From the NCBI GenBank assembly GCA_036272325.1, contig DATAYY010000107.1, forward strand, positions 1-17,184: a DNA stretch of 17,184 nucleotides, in the 5' to 3' direction. This document shows positions 1-6,669 of this stretch, piece after piece; within the stretch, counting starts at the first letter, position 1; each line of letters begins with the position of its first letter. The position numbers and the translations under genes are program-made. The notes under the pieces were generated by a model. The model was given only the letters and a program-made list of their open reading frames with translations, was not told the DNA's origin and did not search any database. The stretch comes from Schlegelella_A sp036272325. Lineage in GTDB: Bacteria > Pseudomonadota > Gammaproteobacteria > Burkholderiales > Burkholderiaceae_C.

Positions 1-987
1 GAAGTAGAGCAGCTTGCTGCTTCCAGCGTTGGCGTCGTTGCCCGATGCAAGGGCCCAGAGGCCGTCGATCGTCAACGGCGTTCCGTCGGTCGCCATCAAC
101 TGGCCGAGAAACGCGTTGCTGGTGAAGTTGAACGCGTTGATCCGGCCGTCGCCGAAGTTGCCGACGAGGAGCGACCCTGCGAGCGACCCGAACGAACTCG
201 GCGCGATCGCCATTCCCCAGGGAGCATTGAGCGTTCCGCCGCCGGCGACGCGGCCGAGAAGGTTCCCCTGCAGGTCGAAACGATCGACGAAGCCCTGGCC
301 GGCGCCGGCGATTTCGTCGTGCTTGTCCGAGTCCTGCAGCGCGTAGCTCACGTACAGCGAGCCGGCGAGGCTCTGGATATTGAACGGGGCATAGCCGGCC
401 GGCAGGCTCGGGTCTGCGAACGTCCCGCTCAGGCCGGGCTCGGCCACCGAGCCCTTGAGCACGTCGATCGCTCCGGAGCGGAAGTTCGCCGCGTACAGGT
501 AGCTGTCGGAGCCGATGGTGGCGAACGCCGCGCCCTTATAGACGTTGGCATCCGACCCTGGCATCAGGGTCTCGGCGTTCGTTCCCAGCGAGCTGCGCCA
601 GCCCGCGATCGTGCCGTCCTCGCTCACGAAGAGGAACTGGTCGCCGCCGAACGCAGCACCTGCGTTGCCGTTGAACACCTGGCCGGTCGGTGTTCCGGCG
701 CCGGGAATGGTCACCGTCAAGCCGGCCTTGGCGGTGGCCTGGGTGATGGGATTGACGGTGTACAGGTCCGCAGTGCCGGTGCCGTTCGCGGAGATCCAGA
801 ACGGACTGGTGGGGGAATCCGACAGGCCCCAGGCATTGACCAGATCAGGGTCGGTGATCTGCGCCGCGTGGACAGTGGGATCGTCGCTCACCAAGTTGCT
901 GGGGCCGAACGGTCCCGCCGCGGCAGGCAACGCGAGGATCGCGAGCACCGCGCATGCCGACAGGCGTATCGCGTGAGCGGATTTCAT
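1..987 (-). CDS. TIGR03118-family secreted protein, 3' end beyond window
   Basis: This gene runs off the left edge: 329 codons are visible and no stop is reached. The start at 987 is supported by an AGGAAGG ribosome site at 995-1001, seven bases upstream. Residues 1-24 form a signal peptide (Lys near the N-terminus, hydrophobic core, ALPAAA before the likely cleavage site). The mature part carries TIGR03118 hallmarks: NAWGLS, FWISANGTGTADLY, APWGMAIAPSSFG, LLVGNFGDGRINAF and DGLWALASGND, a beta-propeller-like pattern. Family members often end in a PEP-CTERM sorting signal, which would lie outside the window. The biochemical function is unknown. It points the same way as the box genes but is separated from boxA by 175 bp and has its own ribosome site, so it is probably an unrelated neighbour. 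Family assignment is fairly sure; role is not. Confidence 0.85.
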   Translation of the reverse strand, partial: MKSAHAIRLSACAVLAILALPAAAGPFGPSNLVSDDPTVHAAQITDPDLVNAWGLSDSPTSPFWISANGTGTADLYTVNPITQATAKAGLTVTIPGAGTPTGQVFNGNAGAAFGGDQFLFVSEDGTIAGWRSSLGTNAETLMPGSDANVYKGAAFATIGSDSYLYAANFRSGAIDVLKGSVAEPGLSGTFADPSLPAGYAPFNIQSLAGSLYVSYALQDSDKHDEIAGAGQGFVDRFDLQGNLLGRVAGGGTLNAPWGMAIAPSSFGSLAGSLLVGNFGDGRINAFNFTSNAFLGQLMATDGTPLTIDGLWALASGNDANAGSSKLLYF

Positions 988-1095
988 TGTCGAGCCTTCC
1001 TGAACGCTGAAGAGTGGCTGGATGCCGGTTGGCATTCCGTTAATACAGCGTTCGCCGCTGACGGTTCACGGGCCCGCCTGTCGACTCGGGGAATG

Positions 1096-1118
1096 AAAAT
1101 TGCCAAGGCCGCCGGCAA
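1096..1118 (-). terminator. possible weak terminator after boxA
   Basis: On the minus strand a 5-bp TTGCC/GGCAA stem (1114-1118 with 1100-1104, 9-base loop) is followed at once by TTTT (1099-1096). It lies about 45 bases past the boxA stop. A second small inverted repeat, GCTCGA-CGA-TCGAGC at 1136-1150, precedes it. Both stems are short, so this is a tentative end for the box transcript. Confidence 0.3.
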
Positions 1119-1162
1119 CGCCGAGCGACGACGGGGCTCGACGATCGAGCAGCTTGCGGTCG

Positions 1163-2449
1163 CTAGTAGGTCTCGAGATGCAGGCGCCCTTCGCGCTTGA
1201 GCGCGGCGGCGACTGCGTCCCATTCGAGCTCGGCGCCCACCGCGACGTCTCGGAGCGCCAGCAAGACGCCCTCCTCCATCGCCTTCAGGCCGCAGACGTA
1301 GAAGTGCGAATCCGGATCGGCGAGCAGCGGAACGAGGTCGACGGCGCGCTCGTGGATCAGGTCCTGCACGTAGCGCTTCGGTTGCCCTGGCGTGCGCGAG
1401 AACGCGAGGTTGATGTCGATGAAGTCCTTCGGCAGTGAGGTCAGCGGCCCGAAGTACGGCAGCTCCTCGCGCGTGCGCGCGCCGAAAAAGAGCATCAGCT
1501 TGCCACCTTCGAACTTGCCGCTCTTTCGCAGGCGCCGGCGCCACTCGGTCATCGCCCGCATCGGCGCGCTGCCGGTGCCGGTGCAGATCATGACGATGTG
1601 CGACTTCGGGTGGTTCGGCATCAGGAAGCTCTGGCCGAACGGGCCGATCACCTGCACCGTGTCGCCGACCTTCAGGTCGCACATGTAGTTCGACGCGACG
1701 CCCTTCGTCGGCCGGCCGAGATGGTCTTCGGTGACGCGCTTGACCGTCAGCGAGACGTTGTTGTAGCCGGGCCGCTCGCCGTTCCTCGGGCTCGCGACCG
1801 AGTACTGGCGCGCGACGTGCGGCCTGCCGCCGGCGTCGGCGCCGGGCGGGACGATGCCGATCGACTGCCCTTCGAGGACCGGGAACGGAATCGCGCCGAA
1901 GTCGAGGACGATGTGGTGCGTCTGGTTGTGGAACCCGGCCTCGGTGCAGTTGACGTTGCCGACGACGGTCGCGCTGGTCGGGCTCTTCGGCCCGAACAGG
2001 TTCGTGTACGCATGCGCCGCCGACCAGGGCGGCACCGTCGCGCCGTGGGCGCCGCTGTTGAACGGCGCCTCGCCGCTGGCGGCGTCGACCTTGACGGCAA
2101 GGACCGGCTCGGCCGCGGCGGCGATCGCCGCCTCGGGCGCGACGCCTTCGGCCGCGAGCTGCTCGGGAGTGAGCTCGGGCGGCAGCTCGTCCCACGTCAG
2201 CTGCTCGGCGATGTCGTACGCGCGCACCTTTGGCACCGTGCGCCAGTTGTCGATCGAGCCGGTTGGGCAAGGCGCGATGCACGCCATGCAGTAGTTGCAG
2301 ACGTCGGCGCGGACGACGTAGTTGCGCTCGTCGTGCGTGATCGCTCCCGTGGGGCAGGTCGCCTCGCAGGTGTTGCAGCGAATGCAGATCTCGGGATCGA
2401 TCAGGTGCTGCTTGAGGAGCACCGCGTCGGCAGTCACGGCCGTGTCCAT
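1163..2449 (-). CDS. boxA: BoxA, reductase component of benzoyl-CoA 2,3-epoxidase
   Basis: The 428-residue flavoprotein passes electrons from NADPH to the BoxB epoxidase. The N-terminus holds two 4Fe-4S ferredoxin motifs: Cys22/25/28/32 (CIRCNTCEATCP) and Cys51/54/57/61 (CNYCMACIAPCP). An Ala/Glu/Pro-rich linker (about 85-140) leads to a ferredoxin-NADP-reductase-like half: FAD motif RQYS at 214-217, a nucleotide-binding GTGSAP at 291-296, and a terminal CG at 386-387 (YVCGLKAMEEGV), ending in an aromatic Tyr as in plant-type reductases. Length and domain order match BoxA. It is the last gene of boxC-boxB-boxA, 32 bp after the boxB stop. Its own ribosome site is weak (ACGGACA), so it probably depends on transcription from upstream. 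The dual ferredoxin plus reductase fusion beside boxB and boxC makes the call secure. Confidence 0.96.
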   Translation of the reverse strand: MDTAVTADAVLLKQHLIDPEICIRCNTCEATCPTGAITHDERNYVVRADVCNYCMACIAPCPTGSIDNWRTVPKVRAYDIAEQLTWDELPPELTPEQLAAEGVAPEAAIAAAAEPVLAVKVDAASGEAPFNSGAHGATVPPWSAAHAYTNLFGPKSPTSATVVGNVNCTEAGFHNQTHHIVLDFGAIPFPVLEGQSIGIVPPGADAGGRPHVARQYSVASPRNGERPGYNNVSLTVKRVTEDHLGRPTKGVASNYMCDLKVGDTVQVIGPFGQSFLMPNHPKSHIVMICTGTGSAPMRAMTEWRRRLRKSGKFEGGKLMLFFGARTREELPYFGPLTSLPKDFIDINLAFSRTPGQPKRYVQDLIHERAVDLVPLLADPDSHFYVCGLKAMEEGVLLALRDVAVGAELEWDAVAAALKREGRLHLETY

Positions 2450-2481
2450 TGCGCGAGTGTCCGTGAAAATCGCGGCGCGAC

Positions 2482-3906
2482 TCAGCCGAAGCGGACGTAC
2501 TCGAAGTCGACCGGCTGGCGATTGATCCCCATCGCCGGCGGCACGATCCAGTGGGCGAACTTGCCCGGCTCGACGACGCGGCCCATCAGCGAGGCGACGA
2601 ATGCGCGGTCGGCATCACTCGGCAGCCACTCGGCCTCGTGCGCCTGCCACTCCTCTTCGCTGACCACGCGGCCCTCGGGCGTGAGGCGGATGCCGGCGAG
2701 CGCGCCGATCCTGCGGTTGAACGCCTTGTGCGGAACGACCAGGCGCTGCGGCACGCCGGCCTTCTCGAGCACCTTGTTCCAGCGGCCGACGCCGGCGACC
2801 GAGTCCTTGATGAAGTCGTCGCGCAGCACCTCGTTCAAGGCGTTGAGCATCGGCACTTCCTTCTCGGCCAGCTGGCCGTTCTGGACTTCGAGCACCTTGT
2901 ACGTCTGGCCCTTCAGGACATGATCGTCGACGCGCTTGCCTTCCTCGTAGCGGCCCTTCAGCCCCGAGCTATAGAAGATGGCGGCGTTGCTCGACTGGTC
3001 GGCGCCGAAGAGATCGATCGTCACCGAGTAGTGGAAGTTGAGGTAGCGCTGGATCGTCGCCAAGTCGATCGCTCCGGCCGCGCGGATCTTCTTCGCGTCG
3101 TCGGTCTTCAGCTCGTTCATCACCTGCGCCGTGCGCTGGACGACGCGGCTGACGCCGCTCTCGCCGACGAACATGTGGTGCGCCTCTTCGGTGAGCATGA
3201 ACTTCGTCGTTCGCGCGAGCGGGTCGAACGCGCTCTCGGTGAGCGCGGCGAGCTGGAACTTGCCGTCGCGGTCGGTGAAGTAGGTGAACATGAAGAACGC
3301 AAGCCAGTCAGGCGTCTTCTCGTTGAAGGCGCCTAGGATGCGCGGGTTGTTCTCGTCGCCCGACGTGCGCTCGAGCAGCGCGCCGGCCTCCTCGCGGCCG
3401 TCGCGGCCGAAGAAGCGCTGCAGCAGGTAGACCATCGCCCAGAGGTGACGGCCCTCCTCGACGTTGATCTGGAACAGGTTGCGCAGGTCGTACATCGACG
3501 GCGCGGTCAGGCCGAGGTGGCGCTGCTGCTCGACCGACGCCGGCTCGGTGTCACCCTGCGTGACGATGATGCGTCGCAAGTTGGCGCGATGCTCGCCGGG
3601 GACGTCCTGCCAGACCTGCTCGCCCTTGTGGTCGCCGAAGTGGATCTCGCGGCTCGGGTCGTTCGGCTGCAGGAAGATGCCCCAGCGGTAGTCGCGCATC
3701 TTCACGTAGTCAAAGTGCGCCCAGCCCTGCGGGTCGACGCTCGTCGCCGTGCGCAGGTAGACGTCGTAGTTGGTCGAGCCGTCGGGCCCGACGTCGTCCC
3801 ACCACTGGATGAAGTTCGGCTGCCACTGCTCGAGCGCGCGCTGCAGCGTGCGGTCGTCGGCGAGATTGACGTTGTTCGGGATCTTCTGGCTGTAGTCGAT
3901 GGACAT
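2482..3906 (-). CDS. boxB: BoxB, oxygenase component of benzoyl-CoA 2,3-epoxidase
   Basis: BoxB is the di-iron oxygenase that, with BoxA, uses O2 and NADPH to convert benzoyl-CoA to its 2,3-epoxide. The protein is 474 residues, the usual length. Candidate di-iron ligands lie in helices with conserved motifs: Glu121, the Glu150/Glu151-Gly-Arg-His154 cluster (INVEEGRH), Asp212, and Glu240/Glu241 with His243/His244 (LTEEAHHMFVGE). I assign these by motif, not by alignment. The frame stays open far upstream into boxC, but the start at 3906 (MSIDYSQKIPNNVNL) is chosen because it has GAGGA six bases before it, gives the family N-terminus and leaves a 20-bp gap after boxC. There is no sign of damage. 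Part of the boxCBA operon. Confidence 0.97.
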   Translation of the reverse strand: MSIDYSQKIPNNVNLADDRTLQRALEQWQPNFIQWWDDVGPDGSTNYDVYLRTATSVDPQGWAHFDYVKMRDYRWGIFLQPNDPSREIHFGDHKGEQVWQDVPGEHRANLRRIIVTQGDTEPASVEQQRHLGLTAPSMYDLRNLFQINVEEGRHLWAMVYLLQRFFGRDGREEAGALLERTSGDENNPRILGAFNEKTPDWLAFFMFTYFTDRDGKFQLAALTESAFDPLARTTKFMLTEEAHHMFVGESGVSRVVQRTAQVMNELKTDDAKKIRAAGAIDLATIQRYLNFHYSVTIDLFGADQSSNAAIFYSSGLKGRYEEGKRVDDHVLKGQTYKVLEVQNGQLAEKEVPMLNALNEVLRDDFIKDSVAGVGRWNKVLEKAGVPQRLVVPHKAFNRRIGALAGIRLTPEGRVVSEEEWQAHEAEWLPSDADRAFVASLMGRVVEPGKFAHWIVPPAMGINRQPVDFEYVRFG

Positions 3907-3926
3907 GGTGCGGTCCTCGCCGATGA

Positions 3927-5585
3927 TCAGACGCGGTGGAAATCGAAGCCGGCCTTCTCGCCGGTGCCGTAGACCTTGAGCGCACCCTTCGGGCCAACCG
4001 CGTTCGGGCGCTGGAAGATCCAGTTCTGCCATGCCGTGAGCCGCCCGAAGACGCGCGTCGCCATGTTCTCGCCCGGACCGAAGCGCAGGTTCGCCTCGAG
4101 GCCGGTGAGCGCGTCGGGCGACATCGCCGCGCGCTCCTCGATCGCGATCCGCACCTCGTCGTCCCAGTCGATGTCGTCGGGCGCGGCGGTGACGAGGCCG
4201 AGCCCGAGCGCTGCGTCGGCGTCGAGCGCAGTGCCGATCGCGGCGAACGCGTCGGCGAGCGGCGCGTCTTCGTCGTGGAATCGGCGCGCGAGGCGCGCGC
4301 GGTCGCTCGCCATCGGCAGCGGGCCGAAGTTGAGCTCGTCGAGTAGCAGTGTCGGCGCGCGTGCGGCGTCGTCGGGCAGCGCCAGCATGTAGCTGCGATC
4401 GGCGGCGAAGGCGAGCTCGGCGAGGACGCCGGCGAAGCACGAGCCCGGCTCGATCAGCGCGAACAGCGTCCGCGACGAGACGTCGAGCCGCGCCAGCGTC
4501 CGGCGCAGCATGCCGATCGTCTCGCGAACGAACCAGTGGTCCTGGTGCGCGAGCAGCGTCTTGTCGGCAGCAAGAACGGCGGCGGGGTCACCCTCGGTCT
4601 TCAGGATCCAGGTGCCGAGGTCGAGCTCGTTGGTGCGCAAGTGCAGGATCGCGTCGTCGAGCTGGCGCGCCATCGCGAGCGGCCACCACGCGGCGCCGGC
4701 GGACTCGATGGCGGCGATGTCTTCGGGCCGCGCCCCCGTCGGCGCCCGGACCGTGATCGTCGCGGTGCGCTTGGCGCGGTCCATCTCGACAGTGACGTGC
4801 TCGTAGCGGATCGCATCCGCGCTGTCGTCGCGCTCTAGCCGAGGGAGCGCAACGCCTTCGGCCTTGCTCGGCCGCGGGCTCGACGCCGCGAGCTTCGCCG
4901 CGCGCTCGTGCACCGCGGCGGCGAACTGCGCCGGCTTGGCGACCGCGTCGACCAGGCGCCACTCGACCGCGCGCTGGCCGCGAACGCCCTCGATGCTGGT
5001 GCAGAAGATGTCGGCGAGGTCGTGCCGCACCTTGCGCTTGTCGGTGACGCGCGTCAGCCCACCGGTGCCGGGCAGCACGCCGAGCAAGGGCACCTCCGGC
5101 AGCGAGACCGACGACGAGCGATCGTCGACGAGGACGATCTCGTCGCACGCCAACGCTAGCTCGTAGCCGCCGCCGGCGCAGGCGCCGTTGACCGCGGCGA
5201 GGAACTTGATTCCGGAATGCTGCGAGGTGTCCTCGATGCCGTTCCTCGTCTCATTGGTGAACTTGCAGAAGTTCACCTTCCAGGCATGGCTCGAGACGCC
5301 GAGCATGAAGATGTTGGCGCCGGAGCAGAAGACGCGGTCCTTGCCGCTGGTCACGATCACCGAGCGCACTTCGGGATGCTCGAAGCGGATCCGGTTCAGC
5401 GCATCGGCGAGCTCGACGTCGACGCCGAGGTCGTAGCTGTTGAGCTTGAGCTTGTAGCCGGGGGCGATGCCGGCGTCCTCGGCGACGTCGAGCGTCAGCC
5501 GCGCGAGCGCGCCTTCGGTCGCGAGCTTCCAGTGCCTGTACTGCGAAGGATCGGTGCGGTAGTCGACGCGTGGCGGGTTGGGCAT
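3927..5585 (-). CDS. boxC: BoxC, 2,3-epoxybenzoyl-CoA dihydrolase (ring-opening)
   Basis: BoxC hydrolytically opens the 2,3-epoxide of benzoyl-CoA, giving 3,4-dehydroadipyl-CoA semialdehyde and formate. The product is 552 residues, typical of the family, with two crotonase-like segments. The N-terminal one is clearest: VFCSGANIFMLG (about 86-96) for CoA/oxyanion-hole contacts, AVNGACAGGGYELALACDE (131-149), and SLPEVPLLGVLPGTGG (161-176). Glu142 and Glu164, 22 residues apart, sit where crotonases keep their acid/base glutamates. The start at 5585 (MPNPPRVDYRTD) is fixed by AAGGAGA at 5592-5598 with six-base spacing; an in-frame start 24 bases upstream lacks this. First gene of boxCBA, with its own promoter next to the boxR stop. 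Confidence 0.97.
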   Translation of the reverse strand: MPNPPRVDYRTDPSQYRHWKLATEGALARLTLDVAEDAGIAPGYKLKLNSYDLGVDVELADALNRIRFEHPEVRSVIVTSGKDRVFCSGANIFMLGVSSHAWKVNFCKFTNETRNGIEDTSQHSGIKFLAAVNGACAGGGYELALACDEIVLVDDRSSSVSLPEVPLLGVLPGTGGLTRVTDKRKVRHDLADIFCTSIEGVRGQRAVEWRLVDAVAKPAQFAAAVHERAAKLAASSPRPSKAEGVALPRLERDDSADAIRYEHVTVEMDRAKRTATITVRAPTGARPEDIAAIESAGAAWWPLAMARQLDDAILHLRTNELDLGTWILKTEGDPAAVLAADKTLLAHQDHWFVRETIGMLRRTLARLDVSSRTLFALIEPGSCFAGVLAELAFAADRSYMLALPDDAARAPTLLLDELNFGPLPMASDRARLARRFHDEDAPLADAFAAIGTALDADAALGLGLVTAAPDDIDWDDEVRIAIEERAAMSPDALTGLEANLRFGPGENMATRVFGRLTAWQNWIFQRPNAVGPKGALKVYGTGEKAGFDFHRV

Positions 5586-5591
5586 GGCGAG

Positions 5592-5598
5592 TCTCCTT
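5592..5598 (-). promoter_or_regulatory. strong ribosome binding site deciding the boxC start
   Basis: AAGGAGA on the minus strand, six bases before the ATG at 5585. It favours this start over the upstream in-frame start at 5609 and is the strongest such site in the box operon. Confidence 0.8.
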
Positions 5599-5611
5599 CG
5601 AACGACCACGC

Positions 5612-5641
5612 ATCATAGTGCATGCTTCGTAAGCGGGTCAA
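5612..5641 (-). promoter_or_regulatory. sigma70-type promoter of boxCBA
   Basis: On the minus strand TTGACC (5641-5636, 5 of 6 consensus bases) is followed after 18 bases by TATGAT (5617-5612, 5 of 6). The predicted start of transcription is near 5605, about 20 bases before the boxC ATG. The -35 overlaps the TGA stop codon of boxR (5640-5638). A TGCA sits in the spacer at 5619-5622. Read by eye, not experimentally shown. Confidence 0.7.
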
Positions 5642-6576
5642 GCAGTAGATGCAGTTTCATGCATGTTGGCAAGATCGGCCGCCAGTGCCGCCAGGGTGGC
5701 AAAGCTCTCTCCGGTCGATCTTCCGCTGGTATCGAGCACGGCGTCGGCCTTCGAATAGAACGCAGCGCGGCCGGCCAGGATGCGGCGCAGGTCGTCCATG
5801 GCCTCGCGACTGGCGGCCATCGGACGCGTGTCGCCCTGCGCGGCGACGCGGCCCATGTGCTCTTCGGGCGAGGTCTGTAGCCAGATCGTCGTGCAGTGGG
5901 CGAGCAGCTGCTCGAAGGTGGCGGGCTCGGCGACGATGCCGCCCGGCGTCGCGATCACCGCTGCCGGGTGGTTCTTGACCACCTCGTCGAGCGAGCGCCG
6001 CTCGTAGCGACGATAGGCGGCGGTGCCATAGAGATCGTGGATCTCGCGGATGCTGCAGCCGGCGATCTTCTCGATCTCGCGGCTCAGCTCGACAAACGGC
6101 ATCTCGAGCGCGTCGGCCAGCATCGCGCCGAGGGTCGACTTGCCGGCGCCGCGCAGGCCGATCAGCGCCAGTCGGCGGCCGCGCGCCGGGTCGACGTGGC
6201 CGTGGCCGAAGAGAGTGGCGAGCGCAAGCCGGGCGCGCCGCACGTCGGCGTCGCTGCGGCCTTGCAGCAGCTCTCGCAGCATGAGCCAGTCGGGTGTGCT
6301 CGTCGTCACGTCGCCGACCAGCTCGGCAAGGGCGCAGTCGAGCGCGCCGGCGACCTGCTGCAGGACGAGGATCGACGCGTTGCCGACACCGTATTCGAGG
6401 TTGGCGAGGTGGCGCTCCGAGACGCCCGATGCCTGTGCCACGCCCTTTCTCGTCAGGCCGCGGCGTGCGCGCAGCAGGCGCACGCGCTCACCGAGCGCGA
6501 GCAGGAACGGATCCTTCTTCGGCACCTTCGCTTTCGAGGGCGCCGAAGCGCGGGGACGACGTTTGCCGGCAACCAT
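5638..6576 (-). CDS. boxR: BoxR, benzoyl-CoA-responsive XRE-type regulator with shikimate-kinase-like domain
   Basis: This 312-residue transcription factor has a basic N-terminal tail (to about 22), an XRE-type helix-turn-helix (about 28-88, including GVAQASGVSERHLANLEYG), a linker, and a shikimate-kinase-like domain (about 135-310) with Walker A GLRGAGKST at 140-148 and PGGIVAE at 211-217. In the BoxR/BzdR family the kinase-like domain senses benzoyl-CoA and relieves repression of the catabolic promoters. The full P-loop is kept. The gene lies 52 bp upstream of boxC on the same strand and diverges from bclA, so it can control both sides and itself. The ATG at 6576 has no ribosome site and sits five bases after a perfect TATAAT, suggesting a leaderless message. 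A GTG at codon 18 is an alternative start but also lacks a clear ribosome site. Confidence 0.95.
   Translation of the reverse strand: MVAGKRRPRASAPSKAKVPKKDPFLLALGERVRLLRARRGLTRKGVAQASGVSERHLANLEYGVGNASILVLQQVAGALDCALAELVGDVTTSTPDWLMLRELLQGRSDADVRRARLALATLFGHGHVDPARGRRLALIGLRGAGKSTLGAMLADALEMPFVELSREIEKIAGCSIREIHDLYGTAAYRRYERRSLDEVVKNHPAAVIATPGGIVAEPATFEQLLAHCTTIWLQTSPEEHMGRVAAQGDTRPMAASREAMDDLRRILAGRAAFYSKADAVLDTSGRSTGESFATLAALAADLANMHETASTA
5641..5663 (-). promoter_or_regulatory. candidate BoxR operator upstream of boxC
   Basis: TGCA boxes at 5660-5663 and 5650-5653 are separated by six bases (TGCA-N6-TGCA); after five more bases comes TGCT, whose last T is the first base of the -35 element. 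The site lies inside the final codons of boxR. BzdR, a relative of BoxR, is known to bind TGCA repeats. The similar arrangement at the bclA promoter supports the idea. Binding by this BoxR is inferred. Confidence 0.5.
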
Positions 6577-6578
6577 GA

Positions 6579-6592
6579 TGCATTATATTGCT
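6579..6592 (+). promoter_or_regulatory. candidate BoxR operator between boxR and bclA
   Basis: TGCA (6579-6582), six bases, then TGCT (6589-6592), whose last T starts the bclA -35 element. The same TGCTTGAC octamer spans operator and -35 at the boxC promoter. The six-base spacer contains most of the boxR TATAAT, so one bound protein would block both divergent promoters and the boxR start codon region. Inferred from pattern and from TGCA use by BzdR. Confidence 0.5.
6582..6587 (-). promoter_or_regulatory. putative boxR -10 element giving a leaderless transcript
   Basis: A perfect TATAAT on the minus strand ends five bases before the boxR ATG (6576), placing the expected transcription start at the ATG itself. 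The -35 with 17-base spacing is only TGGCCT (6610-6605, 3 of 6), so the promoter may be weak or need help. It lies inside the candidate operator and back to back with the bclA -35. Confidence 0.45.
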
Positions 6593-6620
6593 TGACAGGC
6601 TCGGAGGCCAGCACTATCGT
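6592..6620 (+). promoter_or_regulatory. sigma70-type promoter of the bclA operon
   Basis: A perfect TTGACA (6592-6597), a 17-base spacer and TATCGT (6615-6620, 4 of 6). Transcription would start near 6627, leaving a leader of about 43 bases. That leader contains a small inverted repeat, GTCCG-CGT-CGGAC (6638-6650), just before the AGGAG ribosome site (6657-6661). Confidence 0.65.
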
Positions 6621-6669
6621 CGCCGCCCCGGCCACGAGTCCGCGTCGGACGATTCCAGGAGACCGAGAG

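Noticed and set aside
319..2923. Plus-strand frames opposite the TIGR03118 gene, boxA and the boxB 3' end
   Set aside because: No recognisable domain; the minus-strand products are clear family members.
3907..4440. In-frame upstream extension of boxB (to 652 residues)
   Set aside because: It lies wholly within boxC in another frame, is Arg-rich low-complexity sequence, and the start at 3906 has a ribosome site and the family N-terminus.
5896..6669. In-frame upstream extension of bclA
   Set aside because: It runs antisense through boxR; the ATG at 6670 has AGGAG and gives the normal ligase length.
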